Shown here: one piece after another, positions 27,757 to 37,300 of the stretch
Numbering within the stretch: position 1 is the first letter of the stretch
Layout of the letters: each line of letters begins with the position of its first letter
Notes under the pieces: generated by a model
The model's input: only the letters and a program-made list of their open reading frames with translations
What the model was told of the DNA's origin: nothing
Databases searched by the model: none
Origin: Acetobacter suratthaniensis
GTDB taxonomy: Bacteria > Pseudomonadota > Alphaproteobacteria > Acetobacterales > Acetobacteraceae
Direction: 5' to 3'
Assembly (NCBI RefSeq): GCF_017377745.1
Contig: NZ_JAFVMG010000011.1
Span: forward strand, 1-64,000
DNA: 64,000 nucleotides
Translations under genes and position numbers: made by a program

Positions 27757-27780
27757 GCCCGTACTCCGCTCTCTTACGCC

Positions 27781-27831
27781 AAAAACAAAAGAACCCGGCC
27801 AGCGGCTCCGTAACGGAGCACACTGGCCGGG
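27781..27831 (-). terminator. Rho-independent terminator of ftsH
   Basis: On the minus strand, CCCGGCCAG (27831-27823) pairs with CTGGCCGGG (27802-27794), with an inner GCTCCG-TTA-CGGAGC stem, followed by a T-rich tail TTCTTTTGTTTTT (27793-27781). It lies 48 bases after the ftsH stop and just before folP. Confidence 0.9.
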
Positions 27832-27879
27832 CCATAACACTCAGGCTTGATAAACCAACCCGATAAACCCACCGCAGCC

Positions 27880-29811
27880 CTAGCCGGGCTGTGGCACGGA
27901 CTGAGAACCCTCTTCCGCCGCAGGGGTGGAAGGCGCGTCCTCTCCGGCGGCAACCTGCGGCACGGAAGCCCGGCGGTTGATCGGGCCTTTTTCGTCTTCC
28001 TCGGCCCGCTCGATCGGCTGACCGCGCATGATCTGACGGATTTCCTCGCCCGACAGGGTTTCAAACTCCAGCAGGGCATTGGCCAGACTATGAAGCTGAT
28101 CCACATGGCCATGCAGATAAGTGCGGGCCTGTTCGTAGGCATCCTCGATCAGACGACGGATTTCCTCGTCGATCTCGCGCGCCGTTTCCTCGGAGAAGTT
28201 CCGGCTCGGCCCACCGAAGAAGCTGCCGCCCTGATCGTCATCCACATAGGCGATCATGCCCAGCTTTTCGCTCATGCCCCATTCGGTCACCATGCTGCGG
28301 GCAACGCGGGTGGCCATTTTAATGTCACCCATCGCGCCGTTGCAGATGTTGTCCTTGCCGTAAACCACTTCCTCCGCCACGCGGCCACCCATAGCCACAA
28401 CCAGATGGGCAATGGCGTTGTTGCGGCTCATGGACAGGCGATCATCCTCGGGCAGACGCATGACCATACCCAGCGCACGACCACGCGGAATGATGGTGGC
28501 TTTATGGATAGGCTCGCTTTCGGGCACCAGCACGGCGGTAATGGCGTGTCCGGCCTCGTGATAGGCGGTACGCTTCTTTTCCTCATCGCTCATGACCAGC
28601 GAGCGACGCTCAACACCCATCAGCACCTTGTCCTTGGCGTTTTCAAACTCACGCATGGATACGGTACGCCGCCCCAGACGGGCTGCGGCCAGTGCGGCCT
28701 CGTTCACCAGATTGGCGAGATCCGCACCGGAGAAACCGGGCGTGCCACGCGCAATGATACGCGGCTCAACATCAGCCGCCAGCGGCACCTTGCGCATATG
28801 CACGCGCAGGATTTTCTCGCGCCCCGAAACATCGGGGTTAGGAACCACCACCTGCCGGTCAAACCGGCCGGGGCGCAGCAGGGCGGGGTCAAGCACATCC
28901 GGGCGGTTGGTCGCGGCAATCAGGATCACGCCCTCATTGCTTTCAAAACCGTCCATCTCCACCAGCATCTGGTTGAGGGTCTGCTCGCGTTCGTCGTTAC
29001 CGCCGCCCATGCCCGCACCACGATGGCGGCCCACGGCGTCGATTTCGTCGATGAAGATAATGCACGGTGCGGCTTTCTTGCCCTGCTCGAACATGTCACG
29101 CACGCGGGAGGCACCAACACCGACGAACATTTCAACAAAGTCCGAACCGGAGATGGTGAAGAACGGCACATTGGCTTCCCCCGCAATGGCGCGGGCCAGC
29201 AGCGTCTTACCCGTACCGGGAGGGCCGACAAGCAGCACGCCCTTGGGAATTTTGCCGCCAAGGCGGGTGAACTTCTGCGGGTCTTTCAGAAAATCCACGA
29301 TTTCCTGAAGCTCGGCCTTCGGTTCATCAATGCCCGCCACGTCATCAAACGTCACGCGGCCATGTTTTTCGGTCAGCATTCTGGCGCGCGACTTGCCAAA
29401 GCCCATGGCGCGGCCACCGGCACCCTGCATCTGGCGCATCATGAACAGCCATGCGGCTACCAGCAGCAGAATGGGCAGCGCGTTCAGGAAATAGCGCAGC
29501 AGCGGGCTACCATCCTGATCAAGCGGCTTGGCCGAGACCTCAACCCCCTTGCTCACCAGATGCGAGACAAGGGACGGATCATCCGGCGCGTAGCTTTCAA
29601 ACGCCGTGCCATCCTTGAGCGTGCCGGAAATATTGTGGTTCTGCATGACCACCGAGCGAACATGCCCTGCATCCACATCCGCCACAAAGTCGGAATAGGC
29701 GAGCTGCTGCGCGGCGTGCTGAGCACTTCCGGGCTGGAACATGTTCACAAGCAGGAGAAGCACCAGAATGATGCTGACCCACAGCGCCAGATTGCGGCCT
29801 AAATTATTCAT
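27880..29811 (-). CDS. ftsH: ATP-dependent zinc metalloprotease FtsH
   Basis: Membrane AAA+ protease that degrades unneeded membrane and regulatory proteins. The 643 residues have two membrane segments (about 8-24 and 106-124) with a periplasmic loop between, AAA Walker [13 protein letters not shown], Walker [15 protein letters not shown], the second region of homology [12 protein letters not shown], and the zinc site HEAGH with its downstream acidic ligand region. The C-terminal 40 residues are an acidic Pro/Ser tail. It sits between tilS and folP, the usual tilS-ftsH order. Confidence 0.98.
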   Translation of the reverse strand: MNNLGRNLALWVSIILVLLLLVNMFQPGSAQHAAQQLAYSDFVADVDAGHVRSVVMQNHNISGTLKDGTAFESYAPDDPSLVSHLVSKGVEVSAKPLDQDGSPLLRYFLNALPILLLVAAWLFMMRQMQGAGGRAMGFGKSRARMLTEKHGRVTFDDVAGIDEPKAELQEIVDFLKDPQKFTRLGGKIPKGVLLVGPPGTGKTLLARAIAGEANVPFFTISGSDFVEMFVGVGASRVRDMFEQGKKAAPCIIFIDEIDAVGRHRGAGMGGGNDEREQTLNQMLVEMDGFESNEGVILIAATNRPDVLDPALLRPGRFDRQVVVPNPDVSGREKILRVHMRKVPLAADVEPRIIARGTPGFSGADLANLVNEAALAAARLGRRTVSMREFENAKDKVLMGVERRSLVMSDEEKKRTAYHEAGHAITAVLVPESEPIHKATIIPRGRALGMVMRLPEDDRLSMSRNNAIAHLVVAMGGRVAEEVVYGKDNICNGAMGDIKMATRVARSMVTEWGMSEKLGMIAYVDDDQGGSFFGGPSRNFSEETAREIDEEIRRLIEDAYEQARTYLHGHVDQLHSLANALLEFETLSGEEIRQIMRGQPIERAEEDEKGPINRRASVPQVAAGEDAPSTPAAEEGSQSVPQPG

Positions 29812-29927
29812 CGTGCCCGAGTATCCATAGTTCTAGAGCGAGAGCGCGCCCTGTGCTGTATCTTGCCCGCCCATGCTCAGAAAAAGCAACCTCTCCAGCC
29901 TGTAAATGGGTACGAACGCCGCCATTC

Positions 29928-31244
29928 CTAGGGCTGGAAGCAAATATTATCCGGCCCAGCCCCTGACAGGGGGCCATAAACTCCCCCGCCGCTCAGCGGG
30001 GCTGGGGGGGTAAAAAAGAAAGATGCAGCCTTATATCCGCTGGCATCGGCTGGCATCAGCCCCTCTGGCGCAACCCAGTCGAGCGCTGGCACGGCCACCC
30101 GCACGCCACGCCACCACAGGGCAGGCAAGGTCGCACAGAAAGCCGCAGGCCAGCCCTGCCGTGCGGCCCGAGGCAACCCGGCACCCGCAGCCGCCACGTA
30201 AAGCCCGGCGGAGTCCGCTGTGTTATCGGCCCCCTCTGCTGCCGCCCGGCACGAGTCTGCGGGCACGCTCAGGGTAAAGCGTCCGTCCCACACGGCACCC
30301 GCGCGGGCAGGCATGGCCGGGGCCATTGCCGCCGCCTCACGCAGTAGCCACCAGATATCACGCCAGCGCACCAGCCGCGCACCAGCCAGCGTAGCTCCCC
30401 CTTGCGCTGGCCCGCCAGCCTGCACCGCAGCGCACAAACGTTCCACCGCATCGGGTGCAGGCGGATACACCCGCCCGCTGATACAGCGGATCAGCATGGC
30501 CAAAAGCGCTGGTTCGGGCAGGTGCGGCCCCAGTCGCGCCCAGCCCTGCGGCAGCACAGCAACCGTACGGGCCAGCACAGCCGCGCGCTCGGCCTCACGC
30601 GCCATGCGCCCCTCCCCGGCCTCCATCGCCAGACACCAGAATTTTTCGCGCAGGCTCTCATCACCCAGCGCGTGTCTGATCCGCACCCGCTCGGCCCGCC
30701 TGTCCTCATTGGAAGGATCATCCACCCATGCCAGCCCGGCGGCCCGTAGAGTATTGCGCAGCGCCAGCCGCGAAACCCCGAGCAAAGGCCTTACCAGCCG
30801 CAGGTCAGGCAGCAGGCTGATCCAGCCCATACCCGCCAGCCCGTCCGGCCCGCTGCCTGCTGCCTGCCGCATACAGGCGGTTTCAGCCTGATCATCCGCC
30901 TGATGGCCCAACAACAGATCCAGGCACCCTTCCGCCCGGCAGGCCGCACGCAGGGCGGCATAGCGTGCATTCCGCGCACGATGCGCAATGCCCGGCCCAT
31001 ACGGCAGGTCTGTCAGTGTCAGAAGGCGGGCGGGTACGCCCATAACCCGCAGGCGCTCGATGGTAAGGGCCGCTTCGGCAGCGGATTCCGCCCGCAATCC
31101 ATGGTCCACCACAAAAGCCAGAAGAGAGTGCCGCCACTGGCGGGCAAGCCACGCCAGACACAGGCTGTCACCCCCGCCGGAAACCGCCAGCGCTACAGGC
31201 GGCTGGCCGGGGGCATCCGCCACGAATGGCCCCAACCCCGCCAT
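29928..31244 (-). CDS. tilS: tRNA(Ile)-lysidine synthase
   Basis: Changes C34 of tRNA-Ile(CAU) to lysidine so that it reads AUA. The 438-residue protein has the PP-loop SGGGDSLCLAWL near residue 22, VVDHGLRAES, the HQADDQAETACMR segment and the conserved PLLGVSRLALRNT and DDPSNEDRRAERVRIRH. The C-terminal half is Ala-rich and poorly conserved, and the last 30 residues are Pro/Gly-rich. It is upstream of ftsH with a gap of 116 bp. Confidence 0.94.
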   Translation of the reverse strand: MAGLGPFVADAPGQPPVALAVSGGGDSLCLAWLARQWRHSLLAFVVDHGLRAESAAEAALTIERLRVMGVPARLLTLTDLPYGPGIAHRARNARYAALRAACRAEGCLDLLLGHQADDQAETACMRQAAGSGPDGLAGMGWISLLPDLRLVRPLLGVSRLALRNTLRAAGLAWVDDPSNEDRRAERVRIRHALGDESLREKFWCLAMEAGEGRMAREAERAAVLARTVAVLPQGWARLGPHLPEPALLAMLIRCISGRVYPPAPDAVERLCAAVQAGGPAQGGATLAGARLVRWRDIWWLLREAAAMAPAMPARAGAVWDGRFTLSVPADSCRAAAEGADNTADSAGLYVAAAGAGLPRAARQGWPAAFCATLPALWWRGVRVAVPALDWVAPEGLMPADASGYKAASFFFTPPAPLSGGGVYGPLSGAGPDNICFQP

Positions 31245-31352
31245 ATGTCCGGCAAACCATCGGGGGCAGACAGCCTGCCCGGAAAAAACAGGCCGCCCCG
31301 CAAACAGGACGGAAATACCCCTACCCCCCTAAGCCGTGTGGCCGGGCTGGCA

Positions 31353-32213
31353 TCAACCGCATCCACCGCGCTGGGCATAAATGTCCGCCGCGTTACTGAC
31401 ACGCTTGGCAGGCTCAGGAAATTCTGCATGCAGTTTGCTGAGCGCCTGACAGGCGGCCTTCTTGTCACCCAGCGCCAGCAGCGTTGCGGTCACACCCAGC
31501 AGGGCATCAGGTGCGCGGGTGCTTTTGGGAGACAGGCTATAAGCCTCGTAATAGGCCAAAGCCGACTGGCGATACTGCTTCTGCCCGGCAAGAGACTGCG
31601 CCAGCAGGAACTGTGCATCCACCTTGAAAGCGCCCTTGGCGTGCTGTAGGGCCGCCTGCGCGTTTTCATGCGCGGTATCGTAGTCTTTCTTGACCAGCGC
31701 CGCCTTACCCGCCTTGAGCAGATCATCAGGCGTGGTGGGAGCACTTTCGGCCGCCGCTGCAGGTGCGCTGGTGGAGGCTGCCGTGGAAGCCGCTGCACCG
31801 GCAGACGCACCGCCTGCACCATTCTGGGCCGCGAACTGGTTATCGCCAATCTGCTTGGCGAGAGCGGCTGTCTTCTGCTGCAAATCGTTGGTGAGCTGAT
31901 CAATCTCGCCACGCATATCGCGCTGCTGCTGTTCCAGCGTGCTCACACGCTCCAGCAACTGCGAAACCAGATCGCCGTTGGCGGCTGCCCCGCCGGACGA
32001 TGCTGCGGGTGCCACAATATCGCCCCCGTGAGAGGACTGAACCTGTTCAAGCTCCTGCCTGAGCGCCAGAATCTGGTTCTGCAAGGCAATGCCTTCGCGG
32101 CTGGAAACATCCTGCGCCCAGCCTGCGGGGGCCGTTGTAGCCAGCAGTGCCGCTACACCAAGAGCCGCCAGCCCCTGCCGCGCACTCTGCCCTGTCGTGA
32201 ACCTGGCCTTCAT
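31353..32213 (-). CDS. cpoB: Tol-Pal associated cell division coordinator CpoB (YbgF)
   Basis: Periplasmic protein that coordinates peptidoglycan synthesis with outer-membrane constriction. The 286 residues start with a signal peptide ending near GWA-QD (residue 33). A coiled coil follows (about 45-130, with QNQILALRQELEQVQ and RVSTLEQQQRDM), then an Ala/Ser linker and a TPR domain over the last 130 residues (AGKAALVKKDYDTAHENAQA, AQSLAGQKQYRQSALAYYEA). It follows pal on the same strand, the classic tol-pal end, but a strong terminator between them implies partial readthrough or a separate promoter. Confidence 0.93.
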   Translation of the reverse strand: MKARFTTGQSARQGLAALGVAALLATTAPAGWAQDVSSREGIALQNQILALRQELEQVQSSHGGDIVAPAASSGGAAANGDLVSQLLERVSTLEQQQRDMRGEIDQLTNDLQQKTAALAKQIGDNQFAAQNGAGGASAGAAASTAASTSAPAAAAESAPTTPDDLLKAGKAALVKKDYDTAHENAQAALQHAKGAFKVDAQFLLAQSLAGQKQYRQSALAYYEAYSLSPKSTRAPDALLGVTATLLALGDKKAACQALSKLHAEFPEPAKRVSNAADIYAQRGGCG

Positions 32214-32280
32214 GGGAACCTCTCGCTTGCTTTCCTGTCGGGCAAGGATTTCACCATTGTGCCCGGCAAAATCAAGTACG

Positions 32281-32319
32281 TAAAAACAAAACAGGCCGGG
32301 CCTTTGATGGCCCGGCCTG
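32281..32319 (-). terminator. Rho-independent terminator of pal
   Basis: Minus-strand hairpin CAGGCCGGGCC (32319-32309), loop ATCAAA, GGCCCGGCCTG (32302-32292), then TTTTGTTTTTA (32291-32281). It is 40 bases after the pal stop and 67 bases before the cpoB start. Confidence 0.9.
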
Positions 32320-32358
32320 TCAGCCGATCAGATCAGAAATTCAGAAATACTGAAGTTC

Positions 32359-32829
32359 TTACTTAACGGAGGTAATGGCGTTACGGTTCTGCGCCCAAGC
32401 TTCCTCGTTGTCACCAAGAGCCGTGGGACGGTCCTTGCCGTAGGAAATGGTGGAGATGCGCGTGGACGCAACACCCTTGGACACCAGGAAGTCACGCGCG
32501 GCGTTGGCGCGACGCTGGCCCAGGGCGATGTTGTATTCTTCGGTGCCGCGGTCATCGCAGTTACCGGCGACTTCAACATTCACCTGCTGGTACTTCGCCA
32601 GCCAGTCAGCCTGCTTCTGCAGGGTCACCTTGGCGTCGTCCTTCAGGCCGCTCTTGTTGAGGTCGTAGAACACGCGGTCGCCAACGTTGGCAACGAGGTC
32701 AGCTTCGCTGCCCGGGACGGGGCCAGACGGGATGCTCGCACCCGTGGAGGCACCGGTGTTCGCCTTTTCATTCGCGCAGGCTGACAGAAGAGCAACCATA
32801 CCAAGCGCGGCAACAACTTTCAGTCTCAT
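32359..32829 (-). CDS. pal: Peptidoglycan-associated lipoprotein Pal
   Basis: Outer-membrane lipoprotein binding peptidoglycan and TolB; it keeps the envelope layers together during division. The 156 residues start with a lipoprotein signal whose lipobox LLSAC puts the lipidated Cys at 18. The OmpA-like domain contains NVEVAGNCDDRGTEEYNIAL and GQRRANAARDFLV, the diaminopimelate-binding region. ATG 32829 is chosen because AGGA lies nine bases upstream and the signal peptide begins at once; a longer frame to 32961 would bury it. It is followed by a strong terminator and preceded by a 350-bp gap after tolB. Confidence 0.97.
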   Translation of the reverse strand: MRLKVVAALGMVALLSACANEKANTGASTGASIPSGPVPGSEADLVANVGDRVFYDLNKSGLKDDAKVTLQKQADWLAKYQQVNVEVAGNCDDRGTEEYNIALGQRRANAARDFLVSKGVASTRISTISYGKDRPTALGDNEEAWAQNRNAITSVK

Positions 32830-33008
32830 GTGTCGGATCCTGAGAATTAGCCCCAAAAGGGAGCTATTCGGAGAAAAAAGAGTTAATAACCTTGTATCCC
32901 CGCGTATCCCTTCAGCTCCTCTCCGAATCCCTTCAAAGAGCCGACGAATTTTGGAGACCAATTCGCCCTAAGCCATAGCTTATCCGCGAGGTCAAGTTTC
33001 ATTTCAAT

Positions 33009-33029
33009 TTGTCATGACTGGCATGACAA
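33009..33029. repeat. Perfect 8-bp inverted repeat upstream of pal
   Basis: TTGTCATG (33009-33016), a five-base spacer ACTGG, then CATGACAA (33022-33029). The symmetry, 21-bp length and place just upstream of a possible pal promoter suggest a binding site for a dimeric regulator. No T run follows on either strand, so a terminator is unlikely. Confidence 0.5.
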
Positions 33030-33060
33030 TACTGATACCGAAACGACACAATAATTCTTG

Positions 33061-33087
33061 AAAACCCGTGTTCATCCCTTTGAACAC
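33061..33087 (-). terminator. Probable terminator of tolB
   Basis: Minus-strand arms GTGTTCA (33087-33081) and TGAACAC (33074-33068) with a six-base loop, followed by GGGTTTTC. It is about 90 bases after the tolB stop. Stem is short, so efficiency is uncertain. Confidence 0.5.
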
Positions 33088-33180
33088 ACGCAGTTTTGTA
33101 CGGCCTCGAATGGCGTTTTTCCGCCCTGTCGCCTCACGCGCACACAGCGCGGAGACTCCAAGGCAAAAAAATATTCGTGC

Positions 33181-34551
33181 TCAGCCGTTCAACGGCGACC
33201 AGGTCGGGTCAGACGCCTGTTCAGGCGTGGACACCACGCGGTCGTTAAAGCCGGTAATGTCCACCATACCGATCCCGGAGCTGAATCCGCTACCACCGGC
33301 CCCGGCCCGCGTCTGGCGGCAATAAACCAGCACACGCCCGTTGGGGCAGAAGCTCGGGTTTTCAACCGTAAAGCCTTCGGTCATGATCCGCTCGCCCGTG
33401 CCGTCCGGGGACATGACCCCCAGCGAGAAGGCATTGTTGGCAATACGCGTAAAGGCAATCAGATCGCCACGGGGCGACCAGACCGGCGTGCCATACGTAC
33501 CCTGACCATAGGAAATGCGGTGCGCAGCGCCCCCTGTGGCAGGCATGACATAAAGCTGCGGTGCACCCCCACGGTCGGAGTTGAACACGATCTGTGAGCC
33601 ATCAGGGCTGAAACTGGGGCTGGTGTCGATCGCACCCGATGCCGTGATCTGCCGCCGCACGCCCGAAGACAGGTCAACCGTATACAGGTCGGAGCCCCCA
33701 TTGCGCGTGACCGACAGCACAACCGTATGCCCGTCAGGCGAGAAATGCGGCGCGAAGGAAATGCCCTGAAAATCACCCAGAACCCGCTGCCGTCCAGTGC
33801 TGAGGTTGAACAGATACACACGCGGGCGATCATTGGCGTAGGACATGAACGCAATTTCATCGCGCGTGGGGCTGAAGCGCGGCGTCAGGGTCAGCCAGTG
33901 GCCAGCCGTGAGCATACGGCAGTTGGCGCCATCCTGATCCATGATCGCAAGCCGTGTAGTCTGGCGCCCACGCGGGCCATTGCGCGAAATAAAGGCGATC
34001 CGGGTATCAAAATACCCTTTCTCACCCAGCATGCGCTCATAGATCACATCACCCACAATATGGGCGATACGCCGCCAGTTGGCGGCCGAGGTGGTGTAGG
34101 CCGTGCCCTGAATCTGCTGGTGAGCCAGCACGTCCCACAGGCGGATTTCAACCCGCACGGACGAACCGCTACCCGTGACGCTGCCCGTAACCTGTGCATG
34201 CGCGCCCATAGCCTTGGCTGCGGCGAAATCGGGCGTACCCGTATTGGCCCCGCCGGGAATGACGCGGAACAGCCCTGTCGTGTTCAGGTCGTTGGTCAGC
34301 ACCTGTGCAATCTGCTGGCCAAGCCCCGCCCCAAGATCAGGAACGATAATGGGGATAGGAGCCGTGCGGGCCTGATCGACCGTAATTTCGGCCTCGGCCC
34401 CCGTGGTGGCCGCGCGGGCGGTACCCTCAAGCGGCACAGCCAGAATACCGGCAGCGGCCAGACCGCCCCCCAGCAGCGAGCGACGGCCCAGGTTGCTCGC
34501 CAGCAGATCGGCGTCCTGATCGGAAATAAGAGGCCGGGTACTTTTCAGCAT
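33181..34551 (-). CDS. tolB: Tol-Pal system protein TolB
   Basis: Periplasmic beta-propeller that binds Pal and TolA. From ATG 34551 the protein is 456 residues; GGGAGGA sits seven bases before this ATG, far better than the earlier in-frame ATG 34581. An N-terminal domain of about 130 residues follows the signal, then WD40-like propeller repeats with SPTRDEIAFMS, FSPDGHTVVLS, FSPDGSQIVFNSDRGG and WSPRGDLIAFTR. The signal has an unusually long polar start and a twin-arginine pair (GRRSLLGGG, Arg23-Arg24) before a mild hydrophobic stretch ending TARA, so Tat export is possible. It follows tolA by 26 bases. Confidence 0.95.
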   Translation of the reverse strand: MLKSTRPLISDQDADLLASNLGRRSLLGGGLAAAGILAVPLEGTARAATTGAEAEITVDQARTAPIPIIVPDLGAGLGQQIAQVLTNDLNTTGLFRVIPGGANTGTPDFAAAKAMGAHAQVTGSVTGSGSSVRVEIRLWDVLAHQQIQGTAYTTSAANWRRIAHIVGDVIYERMLGEKGYFDTRIAFISRNGPRGRQTTRLAIMDQDGANCRMLTAGHWLTLTPRFSPTRDEIAFMSYANDRPRVYLFNLSTGRQRVLGDFQGISFAPHFSPDGHTVVLSVTRNGGSDLYTVDLSSGVRRQITASGAIDTSPSFSPDGSQIVFNSDRGGAPQLYVMPATGGAAHRISYGQGTYGTPVWSPRGDLIAFTRIANNAFSLGVMSPDGTGERIMTEGFTVENPSFCPNGRVLVYCRQTRAGAGGSGFSSGIGMVDITGFNDRVVSTPEQASDPTWSPLNG

Positions 34552-34577
34552 GTTTTGTCCTCCCTCTGGCCTGATTT

Positions 34578-35579
34578 TCAAGGCCTGAACACAAATTTCA
34601 ACTGCTGGGTCTGTCCGAGCAGTTCCTTGGGAATGGGCAGTTTGGCGCAGGTCGGATTCAGCACCGCGGCCCGGGCGCGTTCGGCCAGCGCACGGTAAGA
34701 GGAATCCGAGTCCATACGCGCCTGGGTTTCGGGCGCGAACTGCACGATACGTGCTTCACCCGTGCCATCGACCGTCACCACCAGATGCGCGACAAAGGTC
34801 GCGTAATCCTTGGCGGCCGTATCTTCGGTGTAGCAACGCCGCACCTGTGCGCCGATAGCCTTCTGCTGGCCAACACTCAGGCTGCCCACGATATTGCCCA
34901 CCGGCGACCCCCCACCACCGGGCGAGCCACCCGCCAGCGGGTTGGCACGGGCCTTGGGCGGGTGCGTCTGCTTCTGATCCGTGCGGAAGGCATCAAGCGT
35001 CGCCAGCAGCGAGTGCGTGTCTGGAACCGATTTCTTGACCTTGTTCGGCTGGGTGATGTGCGAAGGCACCACCATGTCCGGCACCTGATCGGCCTGCTGC
35101 GTAATCGGCGCAGGCGGCGCCACCATAGGAGACGGCTTGACCGGAGCGGGGGGCGAAGGCGGCGTTTTGACAGCCTCGGGCGATGGTTCCTCCGCCTTGG
35201 GGGGCAGCGGCTCGTCAGGCAGCTTTTCCACCTGAGGTTCAGGCGGGGGCGGCACCGGCGGAGGCGGTGGGGGCGGCGGAGGCGGTTCCTCGTTAGGAAC
35301 ATCCTTCGGCTGATCGGGCGTGGGCGGTGCTTCCTGCGCCTGCGGTGCCGGAGGCTTGGGATTGGTCGAAGGCGCATCGGCCTTGGCCGAAGGGCCACCG
35401 CTGTTATCGGATGGCTCGAACTCCATCTCGACTGGTGCTGGCTGCGGCTCTTCCGGCGGGGGCGTATGCGGCAGCGTGACCAGCATGGCCACAATCAACG
35501 CCACATGCAGCGCGCCCGACGTATAAAGTGAGCGACGGAGCAGAACCTGATCAAACCGCCGTGGCCGTGCCATGGGCAT
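34578..35579 (-). CDS. tolA: TolA-type cell envelope protein
   Basis: Inner-membrane protein whose periplasmic arm links TolQR to TolB/Pal. The 333 residues have a basic cytosolic start, one membrane segment at about 20-40, a long Pro/Glu/Lys-rich arm (45-170) with ten consecutive prolines, and a C-terminal domain (about 235-333) with RRCYTEDTAAKDY and ARIVQFAPETQARM typical of TolA/TonB folds. The arm is Pro-rich rather than the Ala/Lys/Glu helix of E. coli TolA, as usual in alphaproteobacteria. Start may be ATG 35579 or ATG 35573. Between tolR and tolB. Confidence 0.93.
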   Translation of the reverse strand: MPMARPRRFDQVLLRRSLYTSGALHVALIVAMLVTLPHTPPPEEPQPAPVEMEFEPSDNSGGPSAKADAPSTNPKPPAPQAQEAPPTPDQPKDVPNEEPPPPPPPPPPVPPPPEPQVEKLPDEPLPPKAEEPSPEAVKTPPSPPAPVKPSPMVAPPAPITQQADQVPDMVVPSHITQPNKVKKSVPDTHSLLATLDAFRTDQKQTHPPKARANPLAGGSPGGGGSPVGNIVGSLSVGQQKAIGAQVRRCYTEDTAAKDYATFVAHLVVTVDGTGEARIVQFAPETQARMDSDSSYRALAERARAAVLNPTCAKLPIPKELLGQTQQLKFVFRP

Positions 35580-35609
35580 TCCCTTAACCTCTGTGCCCTT
35601 GAAGCTGGT

Positions 35610-36041
<432 letters not shown>

Positions 36042-36044
36042 GGC

Positions 36045-36764
36045 TTACGCCCTTTCTTCGGACTGGCGCGACAGGATGGCGGCAAACTCGGCGCCGAAAC
36101 CATCCAGCCTGTCCTCGAACAGATCCAGACTGTTGCTGATGATGTTGTACGCCACATAAGCGGGAATAGCCGTCACCAGACCGATGGCCGTAGCAAACAG
36201 CGCTTCGGAAATACCGGGGGCGACAACGCTCAGGTTGGTATTATGTTCAGCGGCAATGGAGCTGAACGAGTGCATGATGCCCCACACCGTACCGAACAGG
36301 CCCACGAACGGCGCAACCGGAGCCACCGTCGCCAGAAAAATCACCCAGCGGCGCAGGCGATCCATCTCACGGGTGATGGTAATGCCAATCGCGCGGTCAA
36401 CCCGCTCCTTCACCCCGCCACGCACCAGATCAACACCCGGAATACGGGCCGAGCGTCGCCATTCGCCCATGGCCGCGCCAAAAACCGCCGTCATGGGGTT
36501 GGTGGGCTTGGCGCCATCCGTGTCGTACAGATCATCCAGACTGCCACCAGACCAGAAGCGATCCTCAAAGCTGGAAGCCTCGCGATTGATGCGCCGCAGC
36601 GTCAACGTCTTGGCGAAAATAATGGCCCACACCACAATGCTACACCCGAGCAGGCCAAGCATCACCAGTTTCACCACTAGCGAGGCATTGATGAACAACG
36701 CCCATACCGACAGATCTCCCGCCGCGCTCACGCCGAGATTCGCCGTATCAACCGCACGATCCAA
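36045..36764 (-). CDS. tolQ: Proton channel protein TolQ (ExbB family)
   Basis: Three-helix membrane protein forming the proton-powered motor with TolR. The 239 residues have helix 1 at about 25-50, a cytoplasmic loop with NREASSFEDRFWSGGSL, and helices 2 and 3 containing APVAPFVGLFGTVWGIMHSF and SEALFATAIGLVTAIPAYVAYN. First gene of the tolQRA set. A gap of 122 bp separates it from ybgC, so it may have its own promoter. Confidence 0.97.
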   Translation of the reverse strand: MDRAVDTANLGVSAAGDLSVWALFINASLVVKLVMLGLLGCSIVVWAIIFAKTLTLRRINREASSFEDRFWSGGSLDDLYDTDGAKPTNPMTAVFGAAMGEWRRSARIPGVDLVRGGVKERVDRAIGITITREMDRLRRWVIFLATVAPVAPFVGLFGTVWGIMHSFSSIAAEHNTNLSVVAPGISEALFATAIGLVTAIPAYVAYNIISNSLDLFEDRLDGFGAEFAAILSRQSEERA

Positions 36765-36886
36765 TAACGCCTCCTGCCTTTAGCACCCCAACCGGACAAA
36801 ACAGCCACCGACTCGGGAAAAGCCGATACTGCCCGATACTGCCGCCTGTATTACTGTGTTCCTCAACAAAGCAGAAGAGGCGCTTT

Positions 36887-37300
36887 TCAGTCCCTGACCG
36901 CCAGTTTTCGCAGAAGATCACGCCAGTTGGGCGGAAATCGGGCAGGATGGCCATCACTTGCCCGCACGCAGGCCAGACCCACCTCCATTTCCGCAGCGAT
37001 AACCCCCTCGCGCGTGACGGTCTGGCCCAGTACGCAACTGGCCGCACCCAGCCGCAAAAGCCGGGTTGTGACACATAGAATATCATCCAGACGCAGGGGG
37101 CTGCGGTAGGTCAGGCGGGCATCGCGCACCACAAAAACCAGACCATGCTCACGCAAAAGTTCCGAAACCGGCATGCCCATGGAGCGAATGGCCTCGGTGC
37201 GGGCGCGCTCGGCAAAAGCCAGATAGCGCGCGTGATAGACAATGCCCCCCGCGTCGGTATCCTCATAATAAACGCGGAACTCTATGGCGTGTTCGCTCAT
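36887..37300 (-). CDS. ybgC: Tol-Pal associated acyl-CoA thioesterase YbgC
   Basis: Hotdog-fold thioesterase, acting on short or acyl-carrier-bound acyl groups in relatives and associated with phospholipid synthesis at the membrane. The 137 residues carry the catalytic Asp motif [22 protein letters not shown] and the conserved [12 protein letters not shown]. Its ATG overlaps the ruvB stop by four bases, tying it to the ruv operon, and tolQ follows. Confidence 0.94.
   Translation of the reverse strand: MSEHAIEFRVYYEDTDAGGIVYHARYLAFAERARTEAIRSMGMPVSELLREHGLVFVVRDARLTYRSPLRLDDILCVTTRLLRLGAASCVLGQTVTREGVIAAEMEVGLACVRASDGHPARFPPNWRDLLRKLAVRD

Larger units (their letters stand above)
32830..33180. 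other. 351-bp gap between tolB and pal
   Basis: Unusually long for a tol-pal operon. It holds a probable tolB terminator (33061-33087), a perfect inverted repeat (33009-33029) and, on the minus strand, TTGACC at 32995-32990 that could be a -35 for pal with a poor -10 about 18 bases on. Its middle is AT-rich. No ORF is credible. Confidence 0.55.

Noticed and set aside
27847-29802. A 651-codon plus-strand open frame opposite ftsH
   Set aside because: It is fully antisense to an unmistakable FtsH, has His/Gln/Arg-rich low-quality protein sequence and no family motifs; long antisense frames are expected in GC-rich genes.
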